In this document: positions 56,080 to 64,000 of the stretch, in pieces
Numbering within the stretch: the first letter of the stretch is position 1
Layout of the letters: the number at the start of each line of letters is the position of its first letter
NCBI RefSeq assembly: GCF_900104095.1
Contig: NZ_FNJO01000002.1
Span: 1-64,000, forward strand
Length of the DNA stretch: 64,000 bases
Source of the DNA: Ralstonia sp. 25mfcol4.1
GTDB lineage: Bacteria > Pseudomonadota > Gammaproteobacteria > Burkholderiales > Burkholderiaceae
Reading direction: 5' to 3'
The notes under the pieces: generated by a model
What the model saw: the letters and a program-made list of their open reading frames with translations, nothing else
Database searches by the model: none
What the model was told of the DNA's origin: nothing
Translations under genes and position numbers: made by a program

Positions 56080-56205
56080 CGCCTGCGCTCGCAGCGGCAG
56101 GCGGACTGCCGGAATTTGCCCGGTCCGCAGTCTCAGGGAAGTGCTATGCCATTCCATCGCGCCACCGTCCGGCCCACATGAGGACGATGCGATACGCGAT
56201 GGAAT
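56080..56205 (-). promoter_or_regulatory. Structured pnp leader (possible RNase III-type autocontrol hairpin)
   Basis: The longest stem pairs ATTCCATCGCG (56151-56161) with CGCGATGGAAT (56195-56205) and inside it CGTCC (56166-56170) with GGACG (56182-56186). Nearer the gene, CGCCTGC (56080-56086) pairs with GCAGGCG (56097-56103) and GCGGAC (56101-56106) with GTCCGC (56123-56128). 56206-56368 shows no gene; the pnp promoter probably lies there. Confidence 0.55.
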
Positions 56206-56368
56206 GACACAAAACCCCGTTTCCTTGGCCAGTTCCGGTGTCAGAAAGAGCGAGGTAACTTACTCCGTCGCACGGCATGGCGCAACGGCGTACGGGCAAA
56301 TTCGCCCGAATTTAGTGTGAAATAAACATCACATCCATCGCTGCACAGCTAAAAAATCGCCGGTGCAG

Positions 56369-56408
56369 AAAAGCAAAATGCCTGCCCCAGCAGTGCTGGC
56401 GCAGGCAT
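56369..56408 (-). terminator. Terminator of rpsO
   Basis: ATGCCTGC (56378-56385) pairs with GCAGGCAT (56401-56408), with a further CCAGCA/TGCTGG stem inside. On the minus strand TTTTGCTTTTC follows. Confidence 0.85.
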
Positions 56409-56472
56409 CGTGGCCTCACGTGAAATCGTGCTTGAACAACGCTTGCAGGATCCGTGCTGCCATCCGCAGACC

Positions 56473-56736
56473 TTACTTGCGCAGGCCCAGGGCTTCGATC
56501 AGGGCGCGGTAACGGTCAGCGTCGTTGGACTTGAGGTAGTCCAGCAGGCGACGACGGCGGCTCACCATGCGCAGCAGACCGCGGCGGCTGTGGTGATCCT
56601 TCATGTTGGCCTTGAAGTGCGGGGTCAGTTCGTTGATGCGGGTGGTCAGCAGTGCGACCTGGACTTCGGGGCTACCCGTGTCGTTGGCGCCGCGGGCGAA
56701 CTTCTGGATGACTTCGGTTTTGTTGGCAATTGCCAT
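56473..56736 (-). CDS. rpsO: 30S ribosomal protein S15
   Basis: An 87-residue helical protein that binds the three-way junction of 16S rRNA early in 30S assembly. It starts [16 protein letters not shown] and has the RNA-binding [13 protein letters not shown] and the [20 protein letters not shown] region. AAAGGAAAA precedes the ATG. rpsO and pnp are neighbours as in most proteobacteria, here with a terminator between them. Confidence 0.98.
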   Translation of the reverse strand: MAIANKTEVIQKFARGANDTGSPEVQVALLTTRINELTPHFKANMKDHHSRRGLLRMVSRRRRLLDYLKSNDADRYRALIEALGLRK

Positions 56737-56903
56737 GATGTTTTCCTTTCACTTGCGAACGCTGCAGCACGGGATGCGCCGCCTGCGTCGTGCCTTGCTT
56801 TTTGACTCGGCATCCGCCTTCCGCAGCCAGGTGGCTTGCGGACGACAGCCGCGCATTATAGCCGAATTCCGTCCGGCGGCGAAGCCCGCCACCGGGCTAT
56901 GGC

Positions 56904-58199
56904 TCAATTTCGCGCCGGGCGCTCCATCCGGCACGTGGTCGGCAGCGTGGTCTGCGCCGTCTTGAGCTTCCTGACGGTCCGGAAGCCGTACCCCGACCCC
57001 TCGTTGTCGAATCGCACCTCGCCGCCCTGCTTCGCCATCATCGAGACGTAGAGCGGCTGCAGCACCTGGTGGTCGTCCGCCCGCACCGTGGCCTCGTGGA
57101 AACCGTTCGTGAAACGCATGTCCTCCAGCGCGTAGGCCACCGCCACGGCGTCCGTGCTGCCGGCCTGCTCGATCGCGCGTGCCAGCATTTCCACCATCAT
57201 CTGCATGCGCAGATGCACGTAGTCGTCGCGTGGGTCAGGATAGCGGGCGCGGAACGCCTGGTAGAACGCGTCGGACGCCGCCCCTCCGACGTTCGGATGC
57301 CATTCCGCCACGGCCAGCACACGGCCCACACCGGCGTCACCCATGGCAGCGGGAGCGCCCAGGCCGTTGCCGTAGAACGTGTAGAAGCGCGCGTTGAGGC
57401 CGCCCTCGCGCGCGGCCTTGACCATCAGCGTGAGGTCGTTGCCCCAGTTGCCGGTAATCACGGCGTCGGCGCCACTGGCCTTGATCTTGGCGATATACGG
57501 CGCGAAGTCCTTGATCTTGCCGATGGGATGGAATTCGTCGCCCACGACCTGGATATCGGGTCGCTTGGCCGCCAGCATTTCGCGCGCGGATCGGGCTACC
57601 TGGTGCCCGAAGCTGTAATCCTGGTCGATCAGGTAGACCTTGCGCACTGCGTGTTCGCTGCGGATGGCCTCGGTCAGCGCCTGCATGCGCATGTCGGCAC
57701 TCGCGTCGAAGCGGAAATGCCAGAAACTGCAACTCTCGTTGGTCAGCGTGGGATCCACCGCCGAATAGTTCAGGAACAGCACGCGCGCATCCGGCTGGCG
57801 CTGGTTCTGGCGATTGATCGCCGCCACGAGGGCGCTGGCCACGGCCGAACTGTTGCCCTGCAGGACGAACGGGATGCGTTTGTCGATCAGGCTGCGGAAC
57901 TGGATCAGGCTTTCATCGACATTACCCTTGCTGTCGAACGTCACCAGTTCCAGCGGATGGGCGCCATCGGGCAGTTTCACCCCGCCCCGGGCATTGATGC
58001 GATCGGCCGCGATCCGCAGGTTGCGCACCACGGCTTCGCCCGCGTTGGCGAAGGGGCCGGACAACCCGTCGATCATGCCGAGCCGGATCGGCGCACCAGC
58101 CGGCTGCTGTGCCGCCGCCGCGGTTGCCACGCAGCACAGCGCTACCGCCAGCCACGCCCGCAGCCGGGTCATGCGCCCGCTTGTTCGGATTCCGCCCAT
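56904..58199 (-). CDS. Branched-chain amino acid-type ABC transporter substrate-binding protein
   Basis: A 431-residue periplasmic binding protein of the LivK/type I fold. After a signal peptide of about 33 residues (WLAVALCCVATAAAAQ) come IRLGMIDGLSGPFANAGEAV, VLQGNSSAVASALVAA and YLIDQDYSFGHQVARSA; ADAVITGNWGNDLTLMVKAA is typical of the second lobe. The ligand could be a branched-chain amino acid, an amide or an aromatic acid. No permease or ATPase genes are next to it, so it is an orphan receptor. The ATG at 58199 has AAGGGAAG upstream. Confidence 0.9.
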   Translation of the reverse strand: MGGIRTSGRMTRLRAWLAVALCCVATAAAAQQPAGAPIRLGMIDGLSGPFANAGEAVVRNLRIAADRINARGGVKLPDGAHPLELVTFDSKGNVDESLIQFRSLIDKRIPFVLQGNSSAVASALVAAINRQNQRQPDARVLFLNYSAVDPTLTNESCSFWHFRFDASADMRMQALTEAIRSEHAVRKVYLIDQDYSFGHQVARSAREMLAAKRPDIQVVGDEFHPIGKIKDFAPYIAKIKASGADAVITGNWGNDLTLMVKAAREGGLNARFYTFYGNGLGAPAAMGDAGVGRVLAVAEWHPNVGGAASDAFYQAFRARYPDPRDDYVHLRMQMMVEMLARAIEQAGSTDAVAVAYALEDMRFTNGFHEATVRADDHQVLQPLYVSMMAKQGGEVRFDNEGSGYGFRTVRKLKTAQTTLPTTCRMERPARN

Positions 58200-58294
58200 T
58201 CGACTTCCCTTCTTCTGCGCAAAAGCCGCGATGGTACACACATTGCGCCGGGGCCCGCTACACTACGAGTCGTGCACTTTTTTGCAGCAAATCA

Positions 58295-58840
58295 ATGAAC
58301 ATGACGACATTTCCGAAAGTCGCCCGGCATTGGATCGCCGCCGTGACGCTGGCTGCCGGGGCCCTGGCCGGCTGCAGCAGCCTCGGGCCCGCCCTCGCAC
58401 CCGTCAACACCGGCCTGAAGCTCGTCGGCCAACCACAGAGCGCCGTGGAGGCAACCTTCGGCAAACCCACCGATGTGTACCCGCTCGAAGACGGCACCAC
58501 CCGCTGGTTCTACTCGAAACAACCGCTCGGCGAATATTCCTATGCTGCCGATTTCGATCGCGACGGCAGGCTGACCAATTTCCGGCAGATGCTCACCACG
58601 ACCGAACTCTACAAGGCCAAGGTCAACGAGTGGACCAAGAAGGATGTGCTGGAACACTTCGGCGCCCCGCGCGAGCCGATCGAGTACTACCCGCGCCTGA
58701 AACAGGAAGCCTGGAGCTACCGCTTCCTGCACGAAGACCAGTGGTATTCGATGTTCAACTTCATGTTCGACGATGCGGGCGTGCTGCGCCGCACGCTGGT
58801 CACCCCCGATCCGCTGCGCGACCGCCCGGACCCCCGCTGA
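58295..58840 (+). CDS. BamE/SmpA-like outer-membrane lipoprotein
   Basis: A 181-residue lipoprotein: the signal ends GALAGC with Cys27 (ATG at 58295) as the lipid site. Two similar units follow, one at GQPQSAVEATFGKPTDVYPL with WFYSKQPLG, the other at WTKKDVLEHFGAPREPIEYYP with WSYRFLHEDQW. Each has the helix-then-Gly-Pro-strand pattern of SmpA/OmlA (BamE) domains. A true BamE is shorter and has one unit, so this is a BamE-like paralogue of unknown role. The ribosome site is weak and a second ATG at 58301 is possible. It is divergent from the binding protein before it. Confidence 0.75.
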   Translation: MNMTTFPKVARHWIAAVTLAAGALAGCSSLGPALAPVNTGLKLVGQPQSAVEATFGKPTDVYPLEDGTTRWFYSKQPLGEYSYAADFDRDGRLTNFRQMLTTTELYKAKVNEWTKKDVLEHFGAPREPIEYYPRLKQEAWSYRFLHEDQWYSMFNFMFDDAGVLRRTLVTPDPLRDRPDPR

Positions 58841-58855
58841 GCGTGCACAAAGACA

Positions 58856-58896
58856 AACCGCCCAGCCCTGCGGGATACGCATCGGGGCGGGCGGTT
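58856..58896. terminator. Hairpin between convergent lipoprotein and leuA genes
   Basis: AACCGCCC (58856-58863) pairs with GGGCGGTT (58889-58896). The A-rich flank (AGACAAACC) gives a weak U-tract on the minus strand only; it probably ends both transcripts. Confidence 0.5.
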
Positions 58897-58957
58897 CATG
58901 ACGGTCGGGGCCTCGTGAGCCCCGCCATCGCATCGCAGGAATCAGGTCAGATAAAGG

Positions 58958-60499
58958 TCAGATCTGCGGATTGATCTTCTGCACGGCCTTGTCGTGCAGC
59001 TTGTTCAGTGCGGCCAGGTAGGCCTTGGCCGATGCGGCGACGATGTCCGGATCGGTGCCCACGCCGTTGACGATGCGGCCGGCCTTGGACAAGCGCACGG
59101 TCACTTCGCCCTGGGCCTGCGTACCGGCCGTGATGGCGTTCACCGAATACAGCACCAGTTCGGCGCCGCTGTTCACGCGGCCTTCGATGGCGTGCAGCGT
59201 CGCATCCACCGGACCATTGCCTTCTGCCTCGCCCGCCTGCTCCGCGCCATCGATGTTGAACACCACGCGGGCATGCGGACGCTCGCCGGTTTCCGACCGT
59301 TGCGACAGCGACACGAAGCGATAGTGCTCGTTGGCGTTTTCCTGCTCTTCGTCGGAAACGATCGCCAGGATGTCTTCGTCGAAGATCTCAGCCTTCTGGT
59401 CGGCCAGTTCCTTGAAGCGGGCGAATGCGGCGTTGATTTCGGCTTCGCTTTCGAGCTCGATGCCCAGTTCCTGCAGGCGCTGCTTGAATGCATTGCGGCC
59501 CGAGAGCTTGCCCAGCACGATCTTGTTGGCGGTCCAGCCCACATCTTCCGCGCGCATGATCTCGTAGGTGTCGCGCGCCTTGAGCACGCCGTCCTGGTGG
59601 ATGCCCGAGGCATGGGCAAACGCATTGGCGCCCACCACGGCCTTGTTCGGCTGCACCACGAATCCGGTGACTTGCGACACGAGCTTGGATGCCGGCACGA
59701 TCTGCGTGGTGTCGATGCCAACGTCCATATTGAAGTAGTCGCGGCGCGTCTTCACGGCCATCACCACTTCTTCCAGGCTCGTATTGCCGGCACGCTCGCC
59801 CAGGCCGTTGATGGTGCACTCGATCTGGCGCGCGCCGCCCAGCTTCACGGCAGCCAGCGAATTGGCCACGGCCATGCCCAGGTCGTTATGGCAATGCACC
59901 GACCAGACCGCCTTGTCCGAATTCGGAATCCGCTCACGCACCGAACGGATCAGTTCCGCGTAGCCTTCCGGCACGGCGTAACCCACGGTATCCGGCAGGT
60001 TGATCGTGGTCGCGCCTTCGGCAATCACGCCTTCGAGCACGCGGCACAGGAAGTCCATGTCCGAACGGCTGCCGTCTTCGGGCGAAAACTCGATATCGTC
60101 CGTGAACTGACGCGCAAAGCGCACGGCCAGGCGGGCTTGCTCGTAGACCTGGTCCGGCGTCATGCGGAGCTTCTTCTCCATATGCAGCGCGGACGTGGCG
60201 ATGAACGTGTGGATACGGAACGAGTTGGCCGGCTTCAGGGCCTCGGCCGCACGCGCGATGTCCTTGTCGTTGGCGCGGGCCAGCGAGCAGATCGTCGAAT
60301 CCTTGACGACCTGGGCAATCGAGCGGATCGCTTCGAAATCGCCATTGGAGCTGGCCGCAAAACCGGCCTCGATCACATCGACCTTCAGACGTTCCAGCTG
60401 ACGCGCAATGCGGATCTTCTCCTCGCGGGTCATGGACGCACCGGGTGACTGCTCGCCGTCGCGCAAGGTGGTGTCGAAAATGATGAGTTTGTCAGACAT
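58958..60499 (-). CDS. leuA: 2-isopropylmalate synthase
   Basis: A 513-residue enzyme that condenses acetyl-CoA with 2-oxoisovalerate, the first step of leucine synthesis, in the cytoplasm. The TIM-barrel domain has [15 protein letters not shown] near 9-23, metal-binding [12 protein letters not shown] near 200-211 and the [17 protein letters not shown] segment; the C-terminal LeuA regulatory domain from about 390 binds leucine for feedback control. AGGAGCTCC precedes the ATG. A leader peptide and attenuator hairpin lie upstream, and no other leu gene is adjacent. Confidence 0.97.
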   Translation of the reverse strand: MSDKLIIFDTTLRDGEQSPGASMTREEKIRIARQLERLKVDVIEAGFAASSNGDFEAIRSIAQVVKDSTICSLARANDKDIARAAEALKPANSFRIHTFIATSALHMEKKLRMTPDQVYEQARLAVRFARQFTDDIEFSPEDGSRSDMDFLCRVLEGVIAEGATTINLPDTVGYAVPEGYAELIRSVRERIPNSDKAVWSVHCHNDLGMAVANSLAAVKLGGARQIECTINGLGERAGNTSLEEVVMAVKTRRDYFNMDVGIDTTQIVPASKLVSQVTGFVVQPNKAVVGANAFAHASGIHQDGVLKARDTYEIMRAEDVGWTANKIVLGKLSGRNAFKQRLQELGIELESEAEINAAFARFKELADQKAEIFDEDILAIVSDEEQENANEHYRFVSLSQRSETGERPHARVVFNIDGAEQAGEAEGNGPVDATLHAIEGRVNSGAELVLYSVNAITAGTQAQGEVTVRLSKAGRIVNGVGTDPDIVAASAKAYLAALNKLHDKAVQKINPQI

Positions 60500-60579
60500 T
60501 TTGTGGAGCTCCTGGGCTGTGCCTTATGTACTGGTCCGCCGTCCCGCTATCACGACACCGGGCATTCGAATCGGAATGC

Positions 60580-60619
60580 AAAACGCCCCGGCGTGCATGA
60601 ATGCAGGCCGGGGCGTTTT
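60580..60619 (-). terminator. leuA attenuator hairpin
   Basis: AAAACGCCCCGGC (60580-60592) pairs with GCCGGGGCGTTTT (60607-60619); the loop itself can pair TGCAT with ATGCA. On the minus strand it ends in TTTT and lies between the leader peptide and leuA. Confidence 0.8.
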
Positions 60620-60662
60620 CAAAATCCTGGTGATTTCCGCGCCAGGGCGGTAACCGAGTCCC

Positions 60663-60743
60663 TTAGCGCGCGCGCGTCCCGACCTGATGGCCTAGTAGGC
60701 CACCTAGGGTGGTGCGGGCGATCAGGGTCTGGTGCGAAATCAT
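60663..60743 (-). CDS. leuL: leuA leader peptide
   Basis: A 26-residue open frame read on the minus strand as MISHQTLIARTTLGGLLGHQ then VGTRAR and TAA. Four leucines are present: one CTG, then CTA, CTA and CTA in a cluster of five codons (CTA GGT GGC CTA CTA). CTA is expected to be one of the least used leucine codons in such a GC-rich genome, which is a mark of attenuation leaders. The region overlapping these codons can fold (GGCCTACTAGGCC). A hairpin with a T-run follows 43 bases later. It has no ribosome-binding site, and the promoter predicted at 60751-60779 would start transcription about one base before its ATG, so it may be translated without a leader. No protein product is needed for function. 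Confidence 0.8.
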   Translation of the reverse strand: MISHQTLIARTTLGGLLGHQVGTRAR

Positions 60744-60750
60744 GTCGGCG

Positions 60751-60779
60751 ACTATAGCTGGTTTGCTGCGCCTGCGCAA
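60751..60779 (-). promoter_or_regulatory. Sigma-70 promoter of the leuA leader
   Basis: On the minus strand TTGCGC (60779-60774) and TATAGT (60756-60751) are separated by exactly 17 bases. The predicted start is near 60744, next to the leader ATG at 60743. Confidence 0.7.
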
Positions 60780-60784
60780 CCGGG

Positions 60785-61288
60785 TTATTTCGGAGGAATG
60801 CGCAGTTTTTGGCCCGGGTAGATCTTGTCCGGGTGCGTCAGCATCGGCTTGTTGGCTTCGAAGATCTTGTTGTATTCGGCGCCATTGCCGTACGCAGCCT
60901 GGGAAATCGCCCAGAGCGTATCGCCCTTCACCACGGTGTGCCATTGCGACTCGGCGGTCTCCACATTGACCGACATCTTGTCCTCGACCGAGTCCACACC
61001 TTCCACATTGCCGCAGCACAGGATGATCTTCTCGCGCGTGGCCTGGTCCGGCGCCACGCCGAATACGGTGACCTTGCCCTGCGATCCATCCACGGTGACG
61101 GTCAAGCCCGTGGCGGACAGCCCCATCTGGGCGATATAGGCCTCGATCGCGTCGCCGGCCGCGCGGTTGGCCGCCTCGGCCTTGTCGCTTGCGGACGGAT
61201 CGGCCTTGGCAGCCTCCTGTGCCGCCTTCGCCTCACCCTTGCCGAACAGTTTCTCTCCCGCTTCCTTGATGAAGTCGAACATGCCCAT
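60785..61288 (-). CDS. kbp: BON and LysM domain protein, Kbp/YgaU-like
   Basis: A 167-residue cytoplasmic protein with a helical N-terminus (MGMFDFIKEAGEKLFGKG), an Ala-rich linker, a BON domain near 45-108 (DGSQGKVTVFGVAPDQATRE) and a C-terminal LysM domain near 115-165 (YHTV-type start HTVVKGDTLWAISQAAYG and HPDKIYPGQKLRIP). E. coli Kbp (YgaU, 149 residues) has the same order and binds potassium. It lacks a signal peptide, as Kbp does. AGGAGA precedes the ATG. It stands between pssA and leuA, after the pssA terminator. Confidence 0.92.
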   Translation of the reverse strand: MGMFDFIKEAGEKLFGKGEAKAAQEAAKADPSASDKAEAANRAAGDAIEAYIAQMGLSATGLTVTVDGSQGKVTVFGVAPDQATREKIILCCGNVEGVDSVEDKMSVNVETAESQWHTVVKGDTLWAISQAAYGNGAEYNKIFEANKPMLTHPDKIYPGQKLRIPPK

Positions 61289-61308
61289 GACATTCTCCTG
61301 AGGTTGTG

Positions 61309-61346
61309 GAACGGAAAAACAAAGGGCGCCCAATGAGCGCCCTTTT
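61309..61346 (-). terminator. Terminator of pssA
   Basis: AAGGGCGC (61322-61329) pairs with GCGCCCTT (61337-61344); on the minus strand TTTGTTTTTCC follows. Confidence 0.85.
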
Positions 61347-61359
61347 CTTCAAAATCCGG

Positions 61360-62262
61360 TCAGTTGCCGCTGCCCGCGCCGTTGCCGCTACCGCCGGCAC
61401 GCGCCTTGGCCACCCCGCCCGGCTGGCCATGCACCGCGCGCCAGGCCCATAGCAGATAGCCCGAGATCGCATAGGCCACGAACAGGCCGAACAGTGCAAC
61501 CGGTGGATCGGAGGACACGATGACGAACAGCACCAGAACCAGCACCATCATGCCGAACGGCACGCGGTAGCGCACGTCGAGCGCCTTGCCGCTGTAGAAC
61601 GGCGCATTCGACACCATCGACAGGCCCGCATAGAGCGTGATCGCAAAGGCTACCCACGGCATCCACAGTTCCTTCACGGGCAGCTTGTTGTCGATGGCCA
61701 GCCAGACGAAGCCGGCCACCAGCGCGGCCGCGGCCGGGCTCGGCAACCCCTGGAAGAAGCGCTTGTCGACCACGCCGATATTGGCGTTGAAACGCGCCAG
61801 CCGCAGCGCGGCACAGGTGCAATAGACAAAGGCTGCAATCCAGCCCCACTTGCCCAGGTCGTGCAGGATCCACTCGTACATCACCAGCGCCGGCGCCACG
61901 CCGAACGATGTCATGTCCGACAGCGAATCGTACTGCTCGCCAAATGCGCTCTGCGTATTGGTGATGCGCGCCACGCGGCCGTCCATGCCATCGAGCACCA
62001 TGGCCGCGAAGATGGCGATGGCCGCCACGTCGAAGCGCATGTTCATGGCCTGCACGATCGCGAAGAAACCCGCGAACAGCGCCGCCGTGGTGAACGCGTT
62101 GGGCAGCAGATAGATGCCGCGCCTGCGCGGACGCACGTAGTCGATGTCGTGCTCGTCTGCCTCGTAGGCGGCGTCGTTGCGCAGCTGGTTATGGCGGAAC
62201 GGACGCAGATGCGTCACGTTGCCGTTGCTCACGCGCTTGTTGCGTCGGTTGAAGGCACCCAT
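61360..62262 (-). CDS. pssA: CDP-diacylglycerol-serine O-phosphatidyltransferase
   Basis: A 300-residue membrane enzyme that makes phosphatidylserine from CDP-diacylglycerol and serine. The CDP-alcohol phosphotransferase motif D-x2-D-G-x2-A-R-x8-G-x3-D-x3-D is complete: DGMDGRVARI then FGEQYDSLSDM. Six to eight membrane helices follow an Arg-rich soluble N-terminus of about 50 residues. This is the integral-membrane type II enzyme, not the E. coli-type soluble one. CAGGAGACC precedes the ATG. psd lies 31 bases upstream in the same direction, so its product is decarboxylated at once. Confidence 0.96.
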   Translation of the reverse strand: MGAFNRRNKRVSNGNVTHLRPFRHNQLRNDAAYEADEHDIDYVRPRRRGIYLLPNAFTTAALFAGFFAIVQAMNMRFDVAAIAIFAAMVLDGMDGRVARITNTQSAFGEQYDSLSDMTSFGVAPALVMYEWILHDLGKWGWIAAFVYCTCAALRLARFNANIGVVDKRFFQGLPSPAAAALVAGFVWLAIDNKLPVKELWMPWVAFAITLYAGLSMVSNAPFYSGKALDVRYRVPFGMMVLVLVLFVIVSSDPPVALFGLFVAYAISGYLLWAWRAVHGQPGGVAKARAGGSGNGAGSGN

Positions 62263-62293
62263 GCCAGGTCTCCTGTCGCTGACCGGTCCGGCC

Positions 62294-62947
62294 TCAGACC
62301 TGGACGTCCAGCTCGGCGAGCACGGTGGACGAGGCCGACACCTTCTCGCCGATCGTCACGCGCGGGCGGGCATCGACGGGCAGATACACGTCGACACGCG
62401 AGCCGAAACGGATGAAGCCGTAACGCTGGCCGCGCGACAGCGTGTCGCCTACCCGCGTGTAGCACAGGATGCGGCGTGCCACCAGGCCGGCAACCTGCAC
62501 CAGCGTAACCAGCTGGCCGTCCGCCGCGCGACGGATCACCACTGCGTTGCGTTCGTTTTCGAGCGATGCCTTGTCCAGATCGGCATTGACGAACTTGCCC
62601 GGAAAATATTCGAGCTTCTCGACCTTGCCATCCAGCGAAGCGCGGTTCGAATGCACGTTGAACACGTTCATGAACACGCTGATCTTCAGCGCCTCGCGAC
62701 CGGCATAGGGGTCCTGGGTCTTTTCGACCACCACGATGCGGCCATCGGCCGGCGCCAGGATGGCGTTCGGGGCCGACGGAATCGGCCGCGGCGGATCACG
62801 GAAGAACTGCAGCACGAAGATCGTGATGATCCACAACGGCAACGCCCACCAGAAGCCCGCGCTGACATGCACCAGCAGCGAGATGATGAAAGCGCCGGCC
62901 AGGAACGGCCAGCCTTCACGGGCGATAAGCGGATGAGGATAGTTCAT
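62294..62947 (-). CDS. psd: Phosphatidylserine decarboxylase proenzyme
   Basis: A 217-residue proenzyme of the short, archaeal-like PSD branch. It converts phosphatidylserine to phosphatidylethanolamine. Self-cleavage should occur between G182 and S183 in FIRFGSRVD, where Ser becomes the pyruvoyl group. Two hydrophobic segments near the N-terminus ([32 protein letters not shown]) anchor it, and NVFNVHSNR carries the conserved His. The ATG at 62947 (MNYPHPLIA) is the family start. It forms a unit with pssA. Confidence 0.94.
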   Translation of the reverse strand: MNYPHPLIAREGWPFLAGAFIISLLVHVSAGFWWALPLWIITIFVLQFFRDPPRPIPSAPNAILAPADGRIVVVEKTQDPYAGREALKISVFMNVFNVHSNRASLDGKVEKLEYFPGKFVNADLDKASLENERNAVVIRRAADGQLVTLVQVAGLVARRILCYTRVGDTLSRGQRYGFIRFGSRVDVYLPVDARPRVTIGEKVSASSTVLAELDVQV

Positions 62948-63093
62948 GCAAGCGTTGTTCTGTTGTTCGCACAGCGTGTGCACATCCTGTCGAAAAGCCA
63001 GCCCGCAGCGTACCGCGTGGCATGCATTCAGGATATGTCGGCGCGAGAGATAAGAAAAAATTCAGGCCGGCGCCTGAAAAAGTCCGACAAGGA

Positions 63094-63166
63094 TAACAAA
63101 AAGCCGCCCAGTCACCGCCGAAATGTCTTGTGCAATCACAAAAGACCGGCGGCCGACTGGGCGGCT
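63094..63166 (-). terminator. Terminator of ilvC
   Basis: AGCCGCCCAGTC (63102-63113) pairs with GACTGGGCGGCT (63155-63166), and CCGCCG with CGGCGG inside. On the minus strand TTTTTGTTATCC follows. The loop is long, 26 bases. Confidence 0.85.
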
Positions 63167-63225
63167 GCGGCACTGGCGAGTCACCTGGCCGCATCGGCCG
63201 GGTGCCCCGCTTCTGCCCGTATTAC

Positions 63226-64000
<775 letters not shown>

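Noticed and set aside
58109-58294. N-terminal extension of the BamE-like lipoprotein gene
   Set aside because: It overlaps the divergent binding-protein gene, and the signal peptide and lipobox start at 58295.

Overview
The window is high-GC, densely coding DNA from a beta-proteobacterium of the family Burkholderiaceae, most like Cupriavidus or Ralstonia. The family-level call rests on gene order and protein character: nuoA-N with a DUF2818 gene after nuoN, tpiA-secG-tRNA-Leu ahead of nuoA, rpsO-pnp, leuA/pssA/psd/ilvC clustered, a urt-ure urea locus, and orphan TctC/Bug-type periplasmic binding proteins. The genus is inference. I see no insertion sequence, prophage, CRISPR array or rRNA operon; this is chromosomal housekeeping and catabolic DNA.

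Layout. 0-3.6 kb (+): the end of a 3-hydroxyacyl-CoA dehydrogenase, an enoyl-CoA isomerase/hydratase-type protein, an acyl-CoA-linked phosphotransferase and a Bug-family binding protein. 3.7-10.6 kb: gamma-glutamyltransferase lipoprotein (-), a tiny lipoprotein, an ECF-type sigma factor overlapping a large Pro/Ala-rich membrane protein (+), a CAP-domain lipoprotein (-) and a LysR regulator (-). 10.7-13.6 kb (+): acyl-CoA dehydrogenase divergent from LysR, a YfcG-type glutathione transferase and a small XRE regulator. 13.7-25.8 kb (-): urea uptake and hydrolysis, transcribed urtABCDE-ureDA-hupE-ureBCEFG. 26.2-30.1 kb (-): cyoABCD quinol oxidase. 30.7-35.9 kb (-): two MaoC-like hydratases, two acyl-CoA dehydrogenases, DUF1178, NUDIX hydrolase and DUF2818. 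35.9-50.9 kb (-): all fourteen nuo genes. 51.1-56.7 kb (-): tRNA-Leu(GAG), secG, tpiA, quinone oxidoreductase, pnp and rpsO. 56.9-64 kb: a LivK-like binding protein (-), a BamE-like lipoprotein (+), then leuA, BON-LysM protein, pssA, psd and the end of ilvC (-).

How the parts work together. The urt proteins import urea and the ure proteins build and supply nickel to urease, which releases ammonia. In front of urtA there is a textbook sigma-54 promoter with two NtrC-type dyads upstream, so the locus is very probably under nitrogen control. NuoA-N feeds electrons from NADH to ubiquinone, and CyoABCD is one terminal oxidase for the quinol formed. The acyl-CoA genes form two separate beta-oxidation-like sets. 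leuA and ilvC serve branched-chain amino acid synthesis, and pssA/psd make phosphatidylethanolamine.

The most interesting non-coding signals are: a leuA attenuator whose 26-residue leader peptide carries three CTA leucine codons and seems to be transcribed almost without a 5' leader; the NtrC/sigma-54 control region of urtA; a pnp leader stem-loop; stem-loops in three nuo gaps; a 12-bp tandem repeat between ureD and ureA; and paired REP-like palindromes inside the urt and ure gene strings. No clearly new multi-gene system was found.
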